A DNA stretch of 64,000 nt from Lates calcarifer (taxonomy: Eukaryota; Chordata; Actinopteri; Centropomidae). Where the stretch lies: positions 19,836,749 through 19,900,748 of the forward strand of contig NC_066838.1 of NCBI RefSeq assembly GCF_001640805.2, in the 5' to 3' direction. Numbering within the stretch: the stretch's first letter is position 1; each line of letters opens with the position of its first letter. This document shows, piece by piece, positions 1 to 13,004 of the stretch. The position numbers and the translations under genes are program-made. The notes under the pieces were generated by a model, which made no database searches, was not told where the DNA came from, and saw only the letters and a list, made by a program, of their open reading frames with translations.

Positions 1-3000
1 ATCCCTTTCGAAGTCAGCACTTTTTTTTCCATTTTATGTTTGCTCAGTGAGGGGAGGGTGAGAGGAAGACAATAAGATGAAAGAGGAGGAGAACATGAGG
101 AAGCATTTATGCTGCAGCAGAAGCAACGGCAGCAGCAAAGATAAAGAGCATGCCTGTGTGTGAGCGAGTGAGTGCACGCTCTCTGCAGCTAGGAGCTTCA
201 GGTAGATTGTTGTGAGATGTGTTGTATTTTGGCATCCTGATGAGAGAGTCAGATGTGGTTAAAAGCCTGAACATCTGTTCTCTGATATCACAGTGACTTA
301 ATGAAACAAACAGGGGAAATGGCCTGGGTGTTAGCATTCACACTGCTAAAGCAATCCACAGCATCACTGTAGCATATTATTGTGGCTTCACTGTCAGGCC
401 CCATAATTGATAGTCCTGCCCTCAATTAGAATTGTAATTAGACCTGCTGTTTTGTTGGAGCCATTTAACACTAGGGGGTCAAAGGGGGTGTTTTGTCTGT
501 ACAACTTACCCTATAAATTACCATGGTGGCTGTATTTACTGCACTGTACAACAAAATAAACACACATTGTTGTTGGCCTACAACACAGAATGCTGACACA
601 GGTCTTACCCATCATAATTTGACAGTTTTTCTGATTTCTCCTCACACATGCAATGAGAAAGTGGAACTGGAACTGTCTGAGCGAATGAGGTCTACTGTAG
701 GAGATTACAGCAGGCAAAGTTCGATACAGAAGGACTTCTGCTTCTGTGAGCATTCACCTCTCACTGCGGGACATGTCAGTCTGCACTCACAGCTTTAATT
801 ATCCAGAAAGATGGCTTTGCTGCCCATCAGGCTCAAGCAGGAGATAGGTGATGGACATACAGGGTAGATGCAGGTGATCCAGAAAACACAGCCAATACTA
901 ACCCACCACTCACCTTTCAACATGGATTCTATGTCAAAAATGATCGGCCAGTAAAGGATGATGGGACAAGAGAATGGTGCGACCTTTTTCAATTGCTTCC
1001 TCTCCTTAGTATAACTATGTACATTTGGGCTTTGTGGGAATAATAAGGAAAAAATGTCCAGTTTCAGCAGGCTTGAAGAAAGCCAAAATGACTCCTGTCG
1101 ACTGTTTGCACTTAGAGTAAAACCATAATGGTCTGAGGCCATGCACCGTGTTTTTACTTATTTTGATTCTGCCCTTTTATCAGGGAATATTTTGGACTGT
1201 CATTATTTTAGGGAACATAAAGAAAAAGCCTGTGCTGTAAATAATTGATAACTAACCGGAGATGGCTCCCAGTCTATAGTTGGTTTAAAAGATACAACAC
1301 AAAAAAGTTAACTTGCTGAATGTCAACGGCCAAGTGTAGTGCACACATGGAATTGCATCTATCTAATGGTTTTATACAGAGAAGAGGGTTCAGGACAGTT
1401 TTTAGAGAGGAAAAAGACAGGGAAAAAGATGTTGTGTTTGGGAGAGAGCTTAAAAGTTTCTTCTCTCTTTGTAGGAAATCATGCATTTCTAAAAAATAAA
1501 AACTAAAAAACAAAAGCTGTGTCCTCTGCCTGCCAGAGCTCTCATCATGACAAATAGTCTTGGCAAAGCCTTTGGCCCCATAATTAACACCAGTCCAATG
1601 AGGAGCCATCTCTGCCTGCGACCTGACAGGCCTGTGCCCACATTGGCCTCACACATTAGGGCCAGTGTGTCAGAGCAGATCTCCATTCACACCAATTTCT
1701 GTCTGCACAAGGCTTGTCTCTCTGGACCGCCTGCATAAACTCCCCCGGGCATCCCCAGACATACAGTTTCCACCAAGTTTCATGACCTGTTTGATCAGAA
1801 CGGAGGCCATCAGTATCACTTGCGCTTCCCCATAATGTGTTGACATTATAACATGCATTTATAGACAGTCTAATAATTTTCCAGGCAAAAAAAACATGAG
1901 GTAAATACTTCCTAGAACGCCTTTTAGCTATTCCAGACTGAAAACCACCATCTTGTTGTTAAATCTTCCATATCCTCCACTTCTGCACTGCGTCTTGTGA
2001 CAGAGTGCCTCTTTAGTATGGAGGTGGGGATGGACAAAGGAGACTTGGGAACCAAGGGCTCAGCAAGATTTGTCACATTTTGACACTCGCTTTGCACCAG
2101 TAACCCATGCCACACTAGGTCAATGTAATCCACCCCATTTCTGCAGAGAGATATTTCCCAGAGCAGATGGGATAAGGTCGGTGTGCAGCCGGTATCTGTA
2201 TGTGTGAACCAAAGCTCTGCAGGTTGCACCTTGTAGACAAGGATCTCAAAAGTGAAAAAAAAAAAGTCAAAATCAATGGGTTTGATTTATGCATCAGATC
2301 ATATTGACTGTGGTAATGATTAAGATTACAGCCAGCACTTTTCATCTATTTTCTACTTATGGCGCGGGAAATACTTACTGGGCACCTGTTGGTACAAGTG
2401 AAGATGAACAGAAAACAAGGAAGTAACAAATTTGAGTACAAATATTAATATTCAGTACATACAGAATAATTACAAGGCACAAACAGGGTACCAGCAGACG
2501 TACCCTATATGTCCTTTCATAAGAGCTTCATGTAGCACTTACACTTCACTATGCAAAAAAACTTTAATATGCCCTGTAACTATACTGTGATCATTGTGAA
2601 AATCCATTAAAAAGATTAAAACTGTATTAATTATTATAATACATACTCTTTTACTTTGCAATTTCTCAAAGTTTAAGTAAAGAATTTTAAATTAGAATCT
2701 AAGTAATGTCATCTCACTATAAATGCTGATACCTCATTGCTCCTGCCTTATTACCCATTAGAAATATAATTTTACCCTTTAATTATAAAATGAAATAATT
2801 TATTCCTGGGTCCTCCTTAAACACAAAGTTGTTACACCATTATTCCTTAATCTTTTATCTTCTGTCCCTTTACTTTCATATATTGATACTCTGTATCAAT
2901 CACACAATAATTTGCAGGCTGTAATCTTAAGTGAGGTGTTTCCCAAGTTTACTTTTATCTTCTCATCTTTCTGTTAATATCTCTCATTACCCAAATACAA

Positions 3001-4244
3001 AAGCTCATCTCTCATCATCATCCATTGCTGCCCATTAACAAACCAAATGGCTTAAGTTTAAATCTTAGAATAAGAAGTGGAGTGACTTTACCCTTCACCG
3101 GCTCACACCTGGACCGCACACACAGTGAGCTGCAAAGACAAAAAAAAAAAAAGTAACTTTGAGAAGCCGTCTCAACTCCATACTCTGTGGCATTATCACC
3201 TCCCCTTGGGATGCTCTGATTAACGATTCCTAACCACAGAGATTTATGTGCTGCTTCTTTTACATAATTCCTTATCTCTGCTGCCATGAATAATTCATGT
3301 GAAACTGGAGAAGTGAGAAGACACTGTGCTAGAGAGGGCTGGGAGATGAGCGAGGACATCTTGCCTTGTCTTTGTTGTAAGTTTGTGACCTGAAGTAAAT
3401 GCTGGGTTTATAATTAAAGCACTTTCCAATGGAAAAATAAAAGACAAGTCTAGTCTTGTTCGGGCTTGAAATTATATCATGGCAACTTCAGCCTCAGAGT
3501 TAAACAATCAGTAATAATTGTATAGTACATAATTTACTTCAGTTGATTAATTGTGTAATAGTACCCAAAATAATGGGGAATCATGGTAGAAAATGGACAC
3601 AATCTAAAACATGTTTTTGTCATGTCAAATGTATATTTCGTAGCATTTCCTTCAGTATGTTGCAGAGATTGGGATCACTTTCCCATTATACATGGATACA
3701 CTTTCATTAAACTGTTTCAGCATTTTGTGCTTAGCAACACTTAACATCTATTGTGCCCCTGAGCATGGCAGCAAACTCTTACTATATTTTTAAAAAATTA
3801 AAAATTCAGTAAGCCCAGTCTTAATTTACATAATTGGAAAGCGAATGGCCTCCTTTATTATTCTATGGTTGTTCAATGCCTCCTGCTTGATGACCTTTGA
3901 CCCCTTTCCAGACGATTTTGTGACCACTTTTGATGTGGTGTTGTTGTCTGAAGCTCTCGGTAAATAAACAGTTGTTAATCCTAATGTTGGCTATGTAGTA
4001 ATAGCAAAAAATTTTGTGGTATTGTTTCCAAGATCAAAAATTAACTTTCTGTAACTTTACATTGTGACTGACAGGAATAAAGTACATTGACAGAGTTACT
4101 TTTGTCCACTGGGTAAACTTGTAAAGCTTTCACGTCAACTTGCTTCATGCTACAGACACAAGAGTTTGTCTTGTGTCTCCTGAGCCATTCTGATTCAAAT
4201 ATTCTGACTTATTTTGTGTAAAGTATTCAAAGTTTTGGTGAAGG

Positions 4245-4275
4245 CTTCTTCCTTCTTCTTCTTCTTCTTCTTCTT
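4245..4275. repeat. (CTT)n microsatellite
   Basis: About ten CTT units, with one interruption near the 5' end, are read directly in the sequence. Confidence 0.9.
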
Positions 4276-5465
4276 TGAAATCAATTCAAAGTCCTGACTG
4301 TCAGAAAAATAGCCAAACGATTTTGGGTTGGAGCTAAGCCTTCTTTTGCCTTTATGCATTTTCAATCTCAATCTCTAAATCTTTCACACAAACTCCTTTT
4401 CTCTCTGTCGGTCTGCCTCTCTCTTCTCTTCTCTGCTTTCCTTTATTTTCCCTTTTCCATTCCTCTCCAGCCTCGAAAATCATTGATTCAGCCATCTACC
4501 AGAGAAAATGTCTTGGCGAAAAAAAAAAGAAAGAAAGACATGAAGGGTTGGTAGAGACCTTGAGGGCCTATTCATACATATACAATGACAGAAGGTTTGC
4601 TAAGGTCTCCTGGGTTTAATGTGTTTGTGTTTAATCCCCTCAATTTATGCAGACCATGAATGGCTTTCAAGGTAACCTGTTTGTTGTGTCTGTTGTGTGC
4701 AGTTTGGTTTTGTGCTATTAAAGATGTAAAATTCTTGCCTAATGTTCCTGGTTCAGCTTTGTACTCACATCATAAAAACTGTTAGAGGGGACTTTTATTA
4801 ATGCTTAACAATTTGGAACAGGGTCAACTTGACGGTACATTTGCCGCACTTGACGGTTATGTGTTTGTTTGTCCTAAGCATTTTAACTTGGGTTTAAAGC
4901 CATAGATTGTGTTGTAAAGCTATGTAACTCTTTTAAAATGTATCCATCTTTTCATTAATGAAAAGAAGAGAAAATAGCCTCTGTGGAACTCATAAAATGA
5001 AAACTAAGCTCAGAGTGCAACAGTCAAACAGCAGAGAGGACTGCACATATCTGAGATTAAATATCAGAGGAGCTGTAGTCTTTATATCATGCCCACAATG
5101 ATCCTGGATGAGGACTGAAATATTTCTTCAATGTTGGATTGTAACTCAGGTCATAAACCTTGTTAATTAAAATTCCAGGTAGACTTTTATTAACCAGTAA
5201 TTCAGTAACATTTCATTCACAGTCTCTGCCTCATGTACTATGCGTAGGTAGCTTTAAACCTTTTAAAGAAATTTGAAAAAGCTTATTTAAACTGGTTTTC
5301 TTACATTTATAATGGATTTAGTTTAGAGGCAAAAACTTGGTCTGTTTCTGTCTTTGTGGCTGATTTGTCAAATTGCTTTGCTTTGCTTTGGCTGATGAAA
5401 CTTTGATAGCATTTCATAAGAGTCTGACATCCTGTACAGAAATCAAATTTTCTGCTGAGGGCTGT

Positions 5466-5660
5466 TGGTAGGTCGACTTCATTACCTTTGGACAGAGCTA
5501 GACTAGCTGTTTCCTCCTGTTTCCAGTCTCTATGGTAAGCTAAGTCAGCTGGCTGCTCACTTCAGATTTAGTGTACAAACATAGGAGTGGTATCAGTGTG
5601 TTCATCTAACTCTCATCAAGAAAGCAAACAGTATCTCCCCAAAGTATCAATGTTTCCTTA
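5466..5660 (-). mobile_element. One arm of a foldback MITE family (copy 1)
   Basis: The segment contains the signature 'gacagagcta', 'ctgtttccagtctctatg', 'gtaagctaag', then 'catctaactctcatcaagaa'. The same order of blocks recurs at 20539-20727, 60500-60712 and 63759-63918, and inverted at 19690-19960 and 60036-60190. Only one arm is recognisable here. From memory this matches a very common palindromic repeat of percomorph fishes. Confidence 0.65.
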
Positions 5661-7037
5661 TTATTTCTTCAGTAGTTTATCCTGATAAGTGGTATGCTGT
5701 TTCCAAAGAGACATTTTGCTGTTTAATTTTCTCTTAAAAAAAATATGTTGTTGTTGTGTTTGACCACTCCATGAATTAAGGATGTATTCAGTGATAACTA
5801 AGAGACTTACTACATTTCTGAATAGATAAGATGTGGTTTTGTTTTTACATCTCCAGAAAATATTGTGCACGATAAGCGATAAGAGTTTATACAGTGTAAC
5901 AAATGCTGAGAGCATCCATACAGGAAGCTGTCATATAGATATAGCTGCATGAGTTTGAGTCTGAATAGTGTGTCTCTGCTGTAGGAGGATCTATTATTTA
6001 ATTAATCAACAAACAAAATCAATAAACACCTTATTATTCATGAGTGAATCTATTTGAATAAATAATGCACTGCTGATTGAACATAATGCATTTCCTTTAG
6101 TCTCATCATGGACAAACTTCTCTAAGTGCTGACTGTGTTCATGCTGCTGTTTTTGCACTTCACTTGAGAGTTGATTGACTTCAGTCGAAGCCTAGAGTAT
6201 ATAAAAAAAGTAATGACGCAAGTGCAGGTCTTAATTTAAATGAAATTCATCCGCTGGAGATTAAAGTGAAGACCACTGTCTCTTGATCTCAGTATCATTG
6301 TAAGTGTGATGAAGAGACAAACCACCATGACCTCTGACCCCTCAACCCAAAGGCACAAATGAGATACAGCTTGAAAAAGGATGTGACACGTTGCATATAA
6401 GCTGAGGTTTAGGCTCCACTGAGGGTTAGAGATCAGCACTCGGGTAATGATGAACTCCAAAGCCGCCTGCTGCCACGCTGACAGGCGGTTTTCCTTGAGC
6501 TGATTGGCAGAGAGGTCAGGGTTGATGGAGCTGTCCAGGGTCCTGACCTTTGGTGCTGATGAGGAGTGGAGCATCTCTTTTGTAAGCTGAGCAGCACAAA
6601 GCACACAGCAATTCGAATCATTTAATACGATGATGCCTGTTTGATGTGTGATTTAGGTCAAATACTTAATTCCACATACATGTTATTATCCCAAATATCT
6701 GTCAAAGTTAATACACATCGCACATTCTCCACAACACCATGCTTTTTGTTTTCAGCTGTCTTGCCATCATCAGGGTGATTTCAGTGGTTCTTTCTTTTTT
6801 CCCTATATACTGTACAGTCTACTGACTACTACTTATTATGTAATTGATAAAACACCATAAATGAAAAGTATGAAAAGTAGCACAAAACAATACTGCAGAA
6901 TTTGTTGCCTTGTATTTAAAATGGATATTCAATGTTTTTAGCCGCTGATGAAAATGAAAGATTGCACTTGTTGAAGACCATTGTGGATGTGATGTATTTA
7001 TGGCCATTTTATTTGTCTTAACCTCTAGGCTCTAGGG

Positions 7038-7530
7038 ATAGCATTGTTGTGCTGTTGGTCAGTCTGTCATTTGCATAAACATCCCTGGTCCGCAGAGGAC
7101 AGTTTAAGGACTTGGGTGATCCCCTAACTTTTTATTCAGCTCCATTATGAGGTTGTCTGTGGTTTTTAGTATAACTTTGCAACAACTACAGATATTGATG
7201 TCCCCCTCAAAATGAATTGTAATCACTTAAGTGATCCCTTAGCTATTAGCCTCTTAGCCTCTTCTGCTATCGTCAGGTAAAAATATCTGTTGTCAATAAC
7301 TCTGGTTTATGACCAAACACCTGAAAAACTGTTGTACTTTGTAAACTAAAATAATAAACATAACGAATATCGCGGCTACTTAACATTAACATGTTAGCAT
7401 TTTCATTGCTAACATTTGTCATGTTAGCATGCTGATGTTTATATAGAAATCAGCTCCAAGCATCACTGTGCCTAGTAGCGCCTCATAGAGCTGCTAGCAT
7501 GGCCATAGCCTCTCAGTCTTATTTAAGTAA
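7038..7530. repeat. Degenerate dispersed fish repeat
   Basis: The segment carries the block 'atgtccccctcaaaatgaat', followed by repeated 'catgttagcat'/'gctaacat' motifs and 'ctagtagcgcctcatagagc'. From memory these belong to a widespread percomorph repeat. The copy is heavily mutated and its ends are not clear. Confidence 0.45.
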
Positions 7531-9335
7531 AGGATGCTGATAATGTTGTTTTATTTTTGTATAGCTGGTATTTATGGTGATGTATCAGTCACATAACCCA
7601 TCAGTCAACTGCATGAAAAAGGTAATAGCTTCAGACACCATTGAATATGTCCTCCTCCTCTGCTCCACCACTGAAGTCTGAATTTGCATCGCTGCTCTGG
7701 GCCAGGAGGCTCTGCTGCGTTACACCAGCTGTATATTTGAATTTTCAGACAGGCAACAAAGAAGGGTTGCACCAGCAGAGCCACAGTGCCACAGATCTTG
7801 TGAGAATGGCCTCTGTGTTGCTGCCTCCTTTGGAACATTGTTCCTATTAATCAGAAAGCCATTTGTGATGCCGCATTAAACCCTCAGATGTCTAAAATGT
7901 GACAAATGATGATTACCTGGGGGAAATCGATGATGATCACCACACTATTAATGGTCCCTCTGCAGGAACAGTATCCATCGATGTACTATTCTGGCAAGAT
8001 TCACCAGCAGAGAAGGAGCTCTAATTTAGAACTAGCTTTGTGTCAGGTGATTCACTTAATCACCAAGGTTTGAGAAAGGGCCACATTCTAAAAAAACAGT
8101 GCTTGTATCTGCTACCTCATGCCTCTTTTGACAACAAACAGACTTAACAAAAAGAAAACAAAACCTGCATTGTCTTACCCCAGCCAGTGTGGATACAATT
8201 GAGAGCAGCTGGTGAGTCAGACTGTGTAGTACTGCAGATAGAAAGAGTGAGGAAGGAGAGGGGAGTGAAACACTTGATAGTGTGCAGTTGCTGTATTATA
8301 GTGAGTTTCTTCAGGGTCAGAAACATACTCACTCATCACTTATTGTCCTTGGCCTCTCTCAGGTCAGCCAGGGGCAATGAGCTCAGTGGCATTGACTGCC
8401 ACGTCTGTGCAGCCATGTGATAGTCTCACCAACACTTTTCTCTGGAGGGGGGGGGGGTAAAATCCATATGTCACCTGCAATTTATGGTCTGCTTCTATGC
8501 ATGTTCCCTCATATGAATAAGTTATCATACGTGTGCAAACAGCGCTTTGAGGTGGTTAGATAATGGCTTTAGTGTTTGTGTTTTGTACGTGTGTGTGTGA
8601 CATCAGGTGTGTAGCGTGCACAAGGGCCAGGGGGTGGTCTTTACTTATGCATGAGGCAGTGGTTTTCCAGCTGATCACTGATTTGATTTGCCATGTGAGA
8701 TCACCACTGACACTGACTACAAAAGCTGTGCTGGAAAAAAGAAGAGCGAAAAAAAAGACCCTTACAGTGAAAACATCAGTATTCATGTCGTGAGAATATA
8801 TTTGCACTTTTATCAGTAAGTATATTTTCAGAGATAAGTATTTTGTGTGTTTGCTTTAGACCATTTGCTCCTTTGCTTTTTGCTCCATGTGATTCAGCTG
8901 ATGTGGCTGACTGCAGGACATCGGCCTCCCTGACCTTTTGGACTGCTTCAGCTCCACCATGTTCACCAGCTAGTAGATGACTTTGTCTGTGTGCTATTTG
9001 GTGTTGTGCAGGTGGCATACAATAGATTTATCAGAGCTATAGACAGTTGCTGTAGAAGAAAAATGCAAAAATGCTCCATTGAGCTGAGAGGAGCAACAGA
9101 GTTGAGTGATAATTCTCTGTTTGTTTGTGACTATGAGCAACCCCTTTGTTACTACACATAGCCATGTAATCTGTTGTTAATGTAAAATATTGATTATAGC
9201 TGCTTTAATCTAACCACAAATGTCAAATATTATCTACTCTCAGGTGTGACATTCTTAAATTGAACGTCGGGACTGACTGACATGAAGATGACACCCTGAG
9301 CTCTGTGAAATTAGGGATTTTTCGCCACCAAATGA

Positions 9336-9717
9336 TTAAAGGAGCCCTATGCATTTTCCTTTTAAAAAAAATGTTTTAGTTTATATTCAGTGTTACTCAC
9401 CAAAATGCACTGTGAATATCCTTGCAGCCTAACAAATATGTTAAACAGATTTCTTAACTCTTTTTTCTTTCTTTCTTTTGAATTTTGAAACATACATTAT
9501 TTTTTATCTATGTTTTCTTGCCAGCCATCTTCTTCTTCCCTGCCCTTTCTTGTGCCTTGTTGTGTTTGTTGGTGTATCATCACCACCTGTCGATCAGCGG
9601 ATTTATATGAAATAAATGGCAGAGATGTTGTCTGAGTCGCGCATGTCTGCACGCTCACAAAAACACTGATCCATAATGCTACTAGTGTTGAAAAAAAGTG
9701 TCACAGGGTACCTTTAA
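9336..9717. mobile_element. Short palindromic-ended MITE-like element
   Basis: The left end reads 'ttaaaggagccctatg' and the right end, reverse-complemented, reads 'ttaaaggtaccctgtg': 13 of 16 positions agree. The 382-bp element has no coding capacity. Terminal inverted repeats of this type are typical of non-autonomous DNA transposons. Target-site duplication was not resolved. Confidence 0.6.
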
Positions 9718-10024
9718 ATAAATTTTAAAAATTGGCAGATTAATTGTATTGAAAGTCACTGTTAGTTCCAGCTGTAGTTAAAACCATAAGTGTAATGGTT
9801 TAATTGCAATCTGGACAGGTTATAGCACTTGCTTGTCTGCGCGTGTGTTTGTGTGTGTGTTGCCTGTTGTTCAAAACTGACACCAGTGTTGTGGTGGAGG
9901 TGTGAAAGAGGTTAGGAGAGCCTCATTGTCCTTCTGCAAAGCAATCACAGGACCAGAAGAAGATTGTGTGTGTGTAGAGAAAGGAGAACAGACAGCAGGA
10001 GGAGAGTGTGTATGAATTTACAGT

Positions 10025-10051
10025 ATGTGTTTGTGTGTGTGTGTGTGTGTG
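10025..10051. repeat. (TG)n microsatellite
   Basis: A short TG run with one interruption near its start is visible directly. Confidence 0.9.
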
Positions 10052-11086
10052 ACAAAGGAGAATGGTAGGAGGAGGAGATAAAGAGAGAAATAGGTATAAG
10101 AGAGAGGGAGGAGATTGGGGATGGTGAGAGAGAAGGAAGAGAGGTGGCAGGCAATAAAGCACCCCATCAATCTGGTAAATGAGTGTCCTTCCAGTAGAGG
10201 GTACTCTGAGAAATGCAGCCTGCTCCGTGTTCATCAGTCACAGGTTTAGCACTCATCCGCGCTATCTCACCCTCGGCTCCGACACTTCCTTATCGGATAA
10301 AGTAGCAGTTGAACAAATGCCCGGTCTGTGGGTCACTCTGCCAATTAGACCTCATTTACTTACAGTGTGACCACGTGCTACCTTGAAGGATCACATCAGT
10401 GCCAGTGAGGCTTTTGCTTAAATTATCACTCCATGCAATTGACACTTTTAGTCCATTTGTATGTGTAATGTATTGATCAACCTCACTTTGGCTACAAGCA
10501 TCAACAACACTCTTACGTCTCTTTATATCTGCATAGGCTTTTTCTTCAAGGGCAATTTATTTTGTTGCCAGAGTTAGAAAGTTTACTGTGGGTTTTTTTC
10601 TGAAACTATGACTTGAAATGTACAAGAATATTTTTTTTGTCTTACCTTGACTCTGTCAGATGTGTGCAGTACAATAAATCTGACTTATCTATCTCATCTA
10701 TTTATCACCTGACAGTGCAGTTCCTCTCATCTCTATGGATCATTTTAGCATCCTTAAGATCAGTGTTTTGGTTTTAGGGTCCTAAGCTGTATATATTGTA
10801 TATCCCTGAGGAGTGGAGGCCACACCAAGGCTACAAGCAGAGTGTATACAGTATTTTGACTTTGTCTGCTGGATGTGTGATAAGCAACAGTTTGAAAACA
10901 CATTGGCCACAACAACTTCAAAAATCAATTAATGCAGGTTTAACATTTGACACTTTTTATTATTGTCTATAAATAACTCAAATAAATAAACAGAATTTTC
11001 TTGTTTGTGGTGATCTGCCCACAGATACAGAAATTGAAAAAGTTAGAATCCCAACATTACGTAAACCTGCAATAGGTGATTTTCAG

Positions 11087-11470
11087 CCACCTTGGGGACA
11101 GAAACAGAAACATACTGCTATCACAACACTGACAGACTGTCACCTTTCAAGTTGATAATATTAGTATATTAGCTGTTACTTATTTACACATCCTGCAAAG
11201 CCGAAGGAACATTAGCTTCAGTCTGGAGTTTTAGGCCACTAGACCAATACTCACTCTCCTGTTAGCTCTGTTTTTGGTCTCTACCACCCTCTGATGCTCT
11301 TTTGTTGCCAAATGCTTCACTGCAATGACTAACTTTGCGTGTCTGTCTACTGTCTGGTGCTGAGCAGGAAGTGTGCAGTGGGTTTTTAGAGCTGCTACAA
11401 GAGCAGCCAGAGTGAATCAGAACAGCAAAATTGAGCCATCATCTGTACGAGTGAGTGCTTTCACACACGT
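11087..11470 (+). repeat. Degenerate dispersed repeat (related to 41041-41350)
   Basis: This stretch and 41041-41350 share, in the same order, 'cacaacactgaca', 'ttatttacac', a 'gctctg...ggtct' block, 'gctaa/actaac..gcgtctgtctgctgt' and a 'ctgagcagg/ctgaacagg' block. Two copies in the window in one orientation support a dispersed family. The class is unknown. Confidence 0.4.
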
Positions 11471-12815
11471 GTAGTCACGTGATCCATTTTAATATAAATA
11501 CATTGATTATAGCTACAGTAGCAGAGAATACTATTTGCCTGCATGGTTTTGGCAGACATCAATCTGAAAGTCAGGAATCATACCATACCATACTCGACAC
11601 TGAATTTATCCAGGTAGAGATTTGATTGTTCTGTGTGTCAACATGAAGCAGGTTTCTATGTAAAGAACAGAAGGCACAAATACATGCAGCCACAGATGGA
11701 CAACCTTCATAAAAACTCAAATCTCTGAGGAGCTTGAGATGCACATTTGAAGAGTTTTTAGTGTCGGTCTTTGCTAAATAAAACGTCCTGCATATTTGGA
11801 ACCTTTTGTAATTTTTTTTTGTTCAGCGAGAAGTAGAATGCTGTTGTCAAGGCTCGAGCATTGTTGGTGGAATTGTTTTGTGATGATATGATGCTTGGAG
11901 CTCGGAGCAAGCCAAGCGTTTGTCATTGTTGTCACAAGTATTGTGACTCGACCACACAATCCCATGGCTGTTTGTGTTGGTGACAATGTGAGAATCAGTA
12001 ATACACTTCTGAGATGAATGTTAAGACTCTACTCTGTGCTCACTCAATGATGTGAATGTTTGATATCACTGTCAGTCACAGAGTCATAAAGAGAGAAATT
12101 ATACACAGACTAGAGTTAAATGAATTGGGGATATTGCTGTTTATGTCTGTGAGCACATAATATAGATATAAAATATGCCGTGTGCTATTGTTTGTTGTGC
12201 TCAGTCTCAACACTTTCTACTGCCATGTATTAACTGTCTTTTCCTTTACCACTTAGATAAAGAAATATTATTTCTTATGGGTATTCCTTATCATTCAGTG
12301 TTTTTACCATAACATAGTAAGTGAATGAATGTTTCACAAATCAATTTTTTTTCCCCTGGAGAAATACTACTTGAAAAATGTCCAGTGAATACTAAGACAT
12401 TTCTTAACTGATTTTTTCCTTCACAAACATGATATTGTGTTCTTTCTGTGTAAGAGTAAGTTGGACTGTTCCCAAACAGCAGAAGGAAGGAGTCATTGTT
12501 CTCCATGTGTAACTTTAATTAGCGTCACATCTTTGAATAATAAAACAAATGGCTGTTAAATAAGTGAGAATTGTCTTAACAGTAGATGTGCACTTGACTG
12601 TAAGCACCTTGATGGAAGAATGTAACAAATGAAAAATAGGATTAAACTACCAGCAGCTCAAAGCTTCGATTCATCATACGTATATACACGCTTGTACTGT
12701 AGCTTCTAATATTAAACTCAAAGATTTTAGTTCACAAGTATCCAGATACATCAATGGTTTGTGAGACAACAGGCCACAGGTTTAAAGAGATGTCTTGTCC
12801 TTTTAGCTCTCTGTG

Positions 12816-13004
12816 CTTGTTTTGTGTGTCGTTTTGGTCATTTTGCATCAGCTGCTGGCATTCATGCATACTACCATCATGATCAGTCATTTTGTGTCTC
12901 TTTTTGGTCACTGTCTATCTTTTTGTTGCTGTTTTATGTCTCTTTGTGGCCTTTTTGCATGCTCTGTTTGGTCTGTGTAATGATTTTGAGTCTCTTTATA
13001 GTTG
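12816..13004 (+). repeat. Tandem-like repeat of a 'ttttgtgtctctttttggtc' unit
   Basis: Degenerate copies of a roughly 20-24 nt unit (gttttgtgtgtcgttttggtc, ttttgtgtctctttttggtc, ttttatgtctctttgtggcc) follow each other. The inverse orientation of the same unit occurs at 54487-54640. Confidence 0.55.
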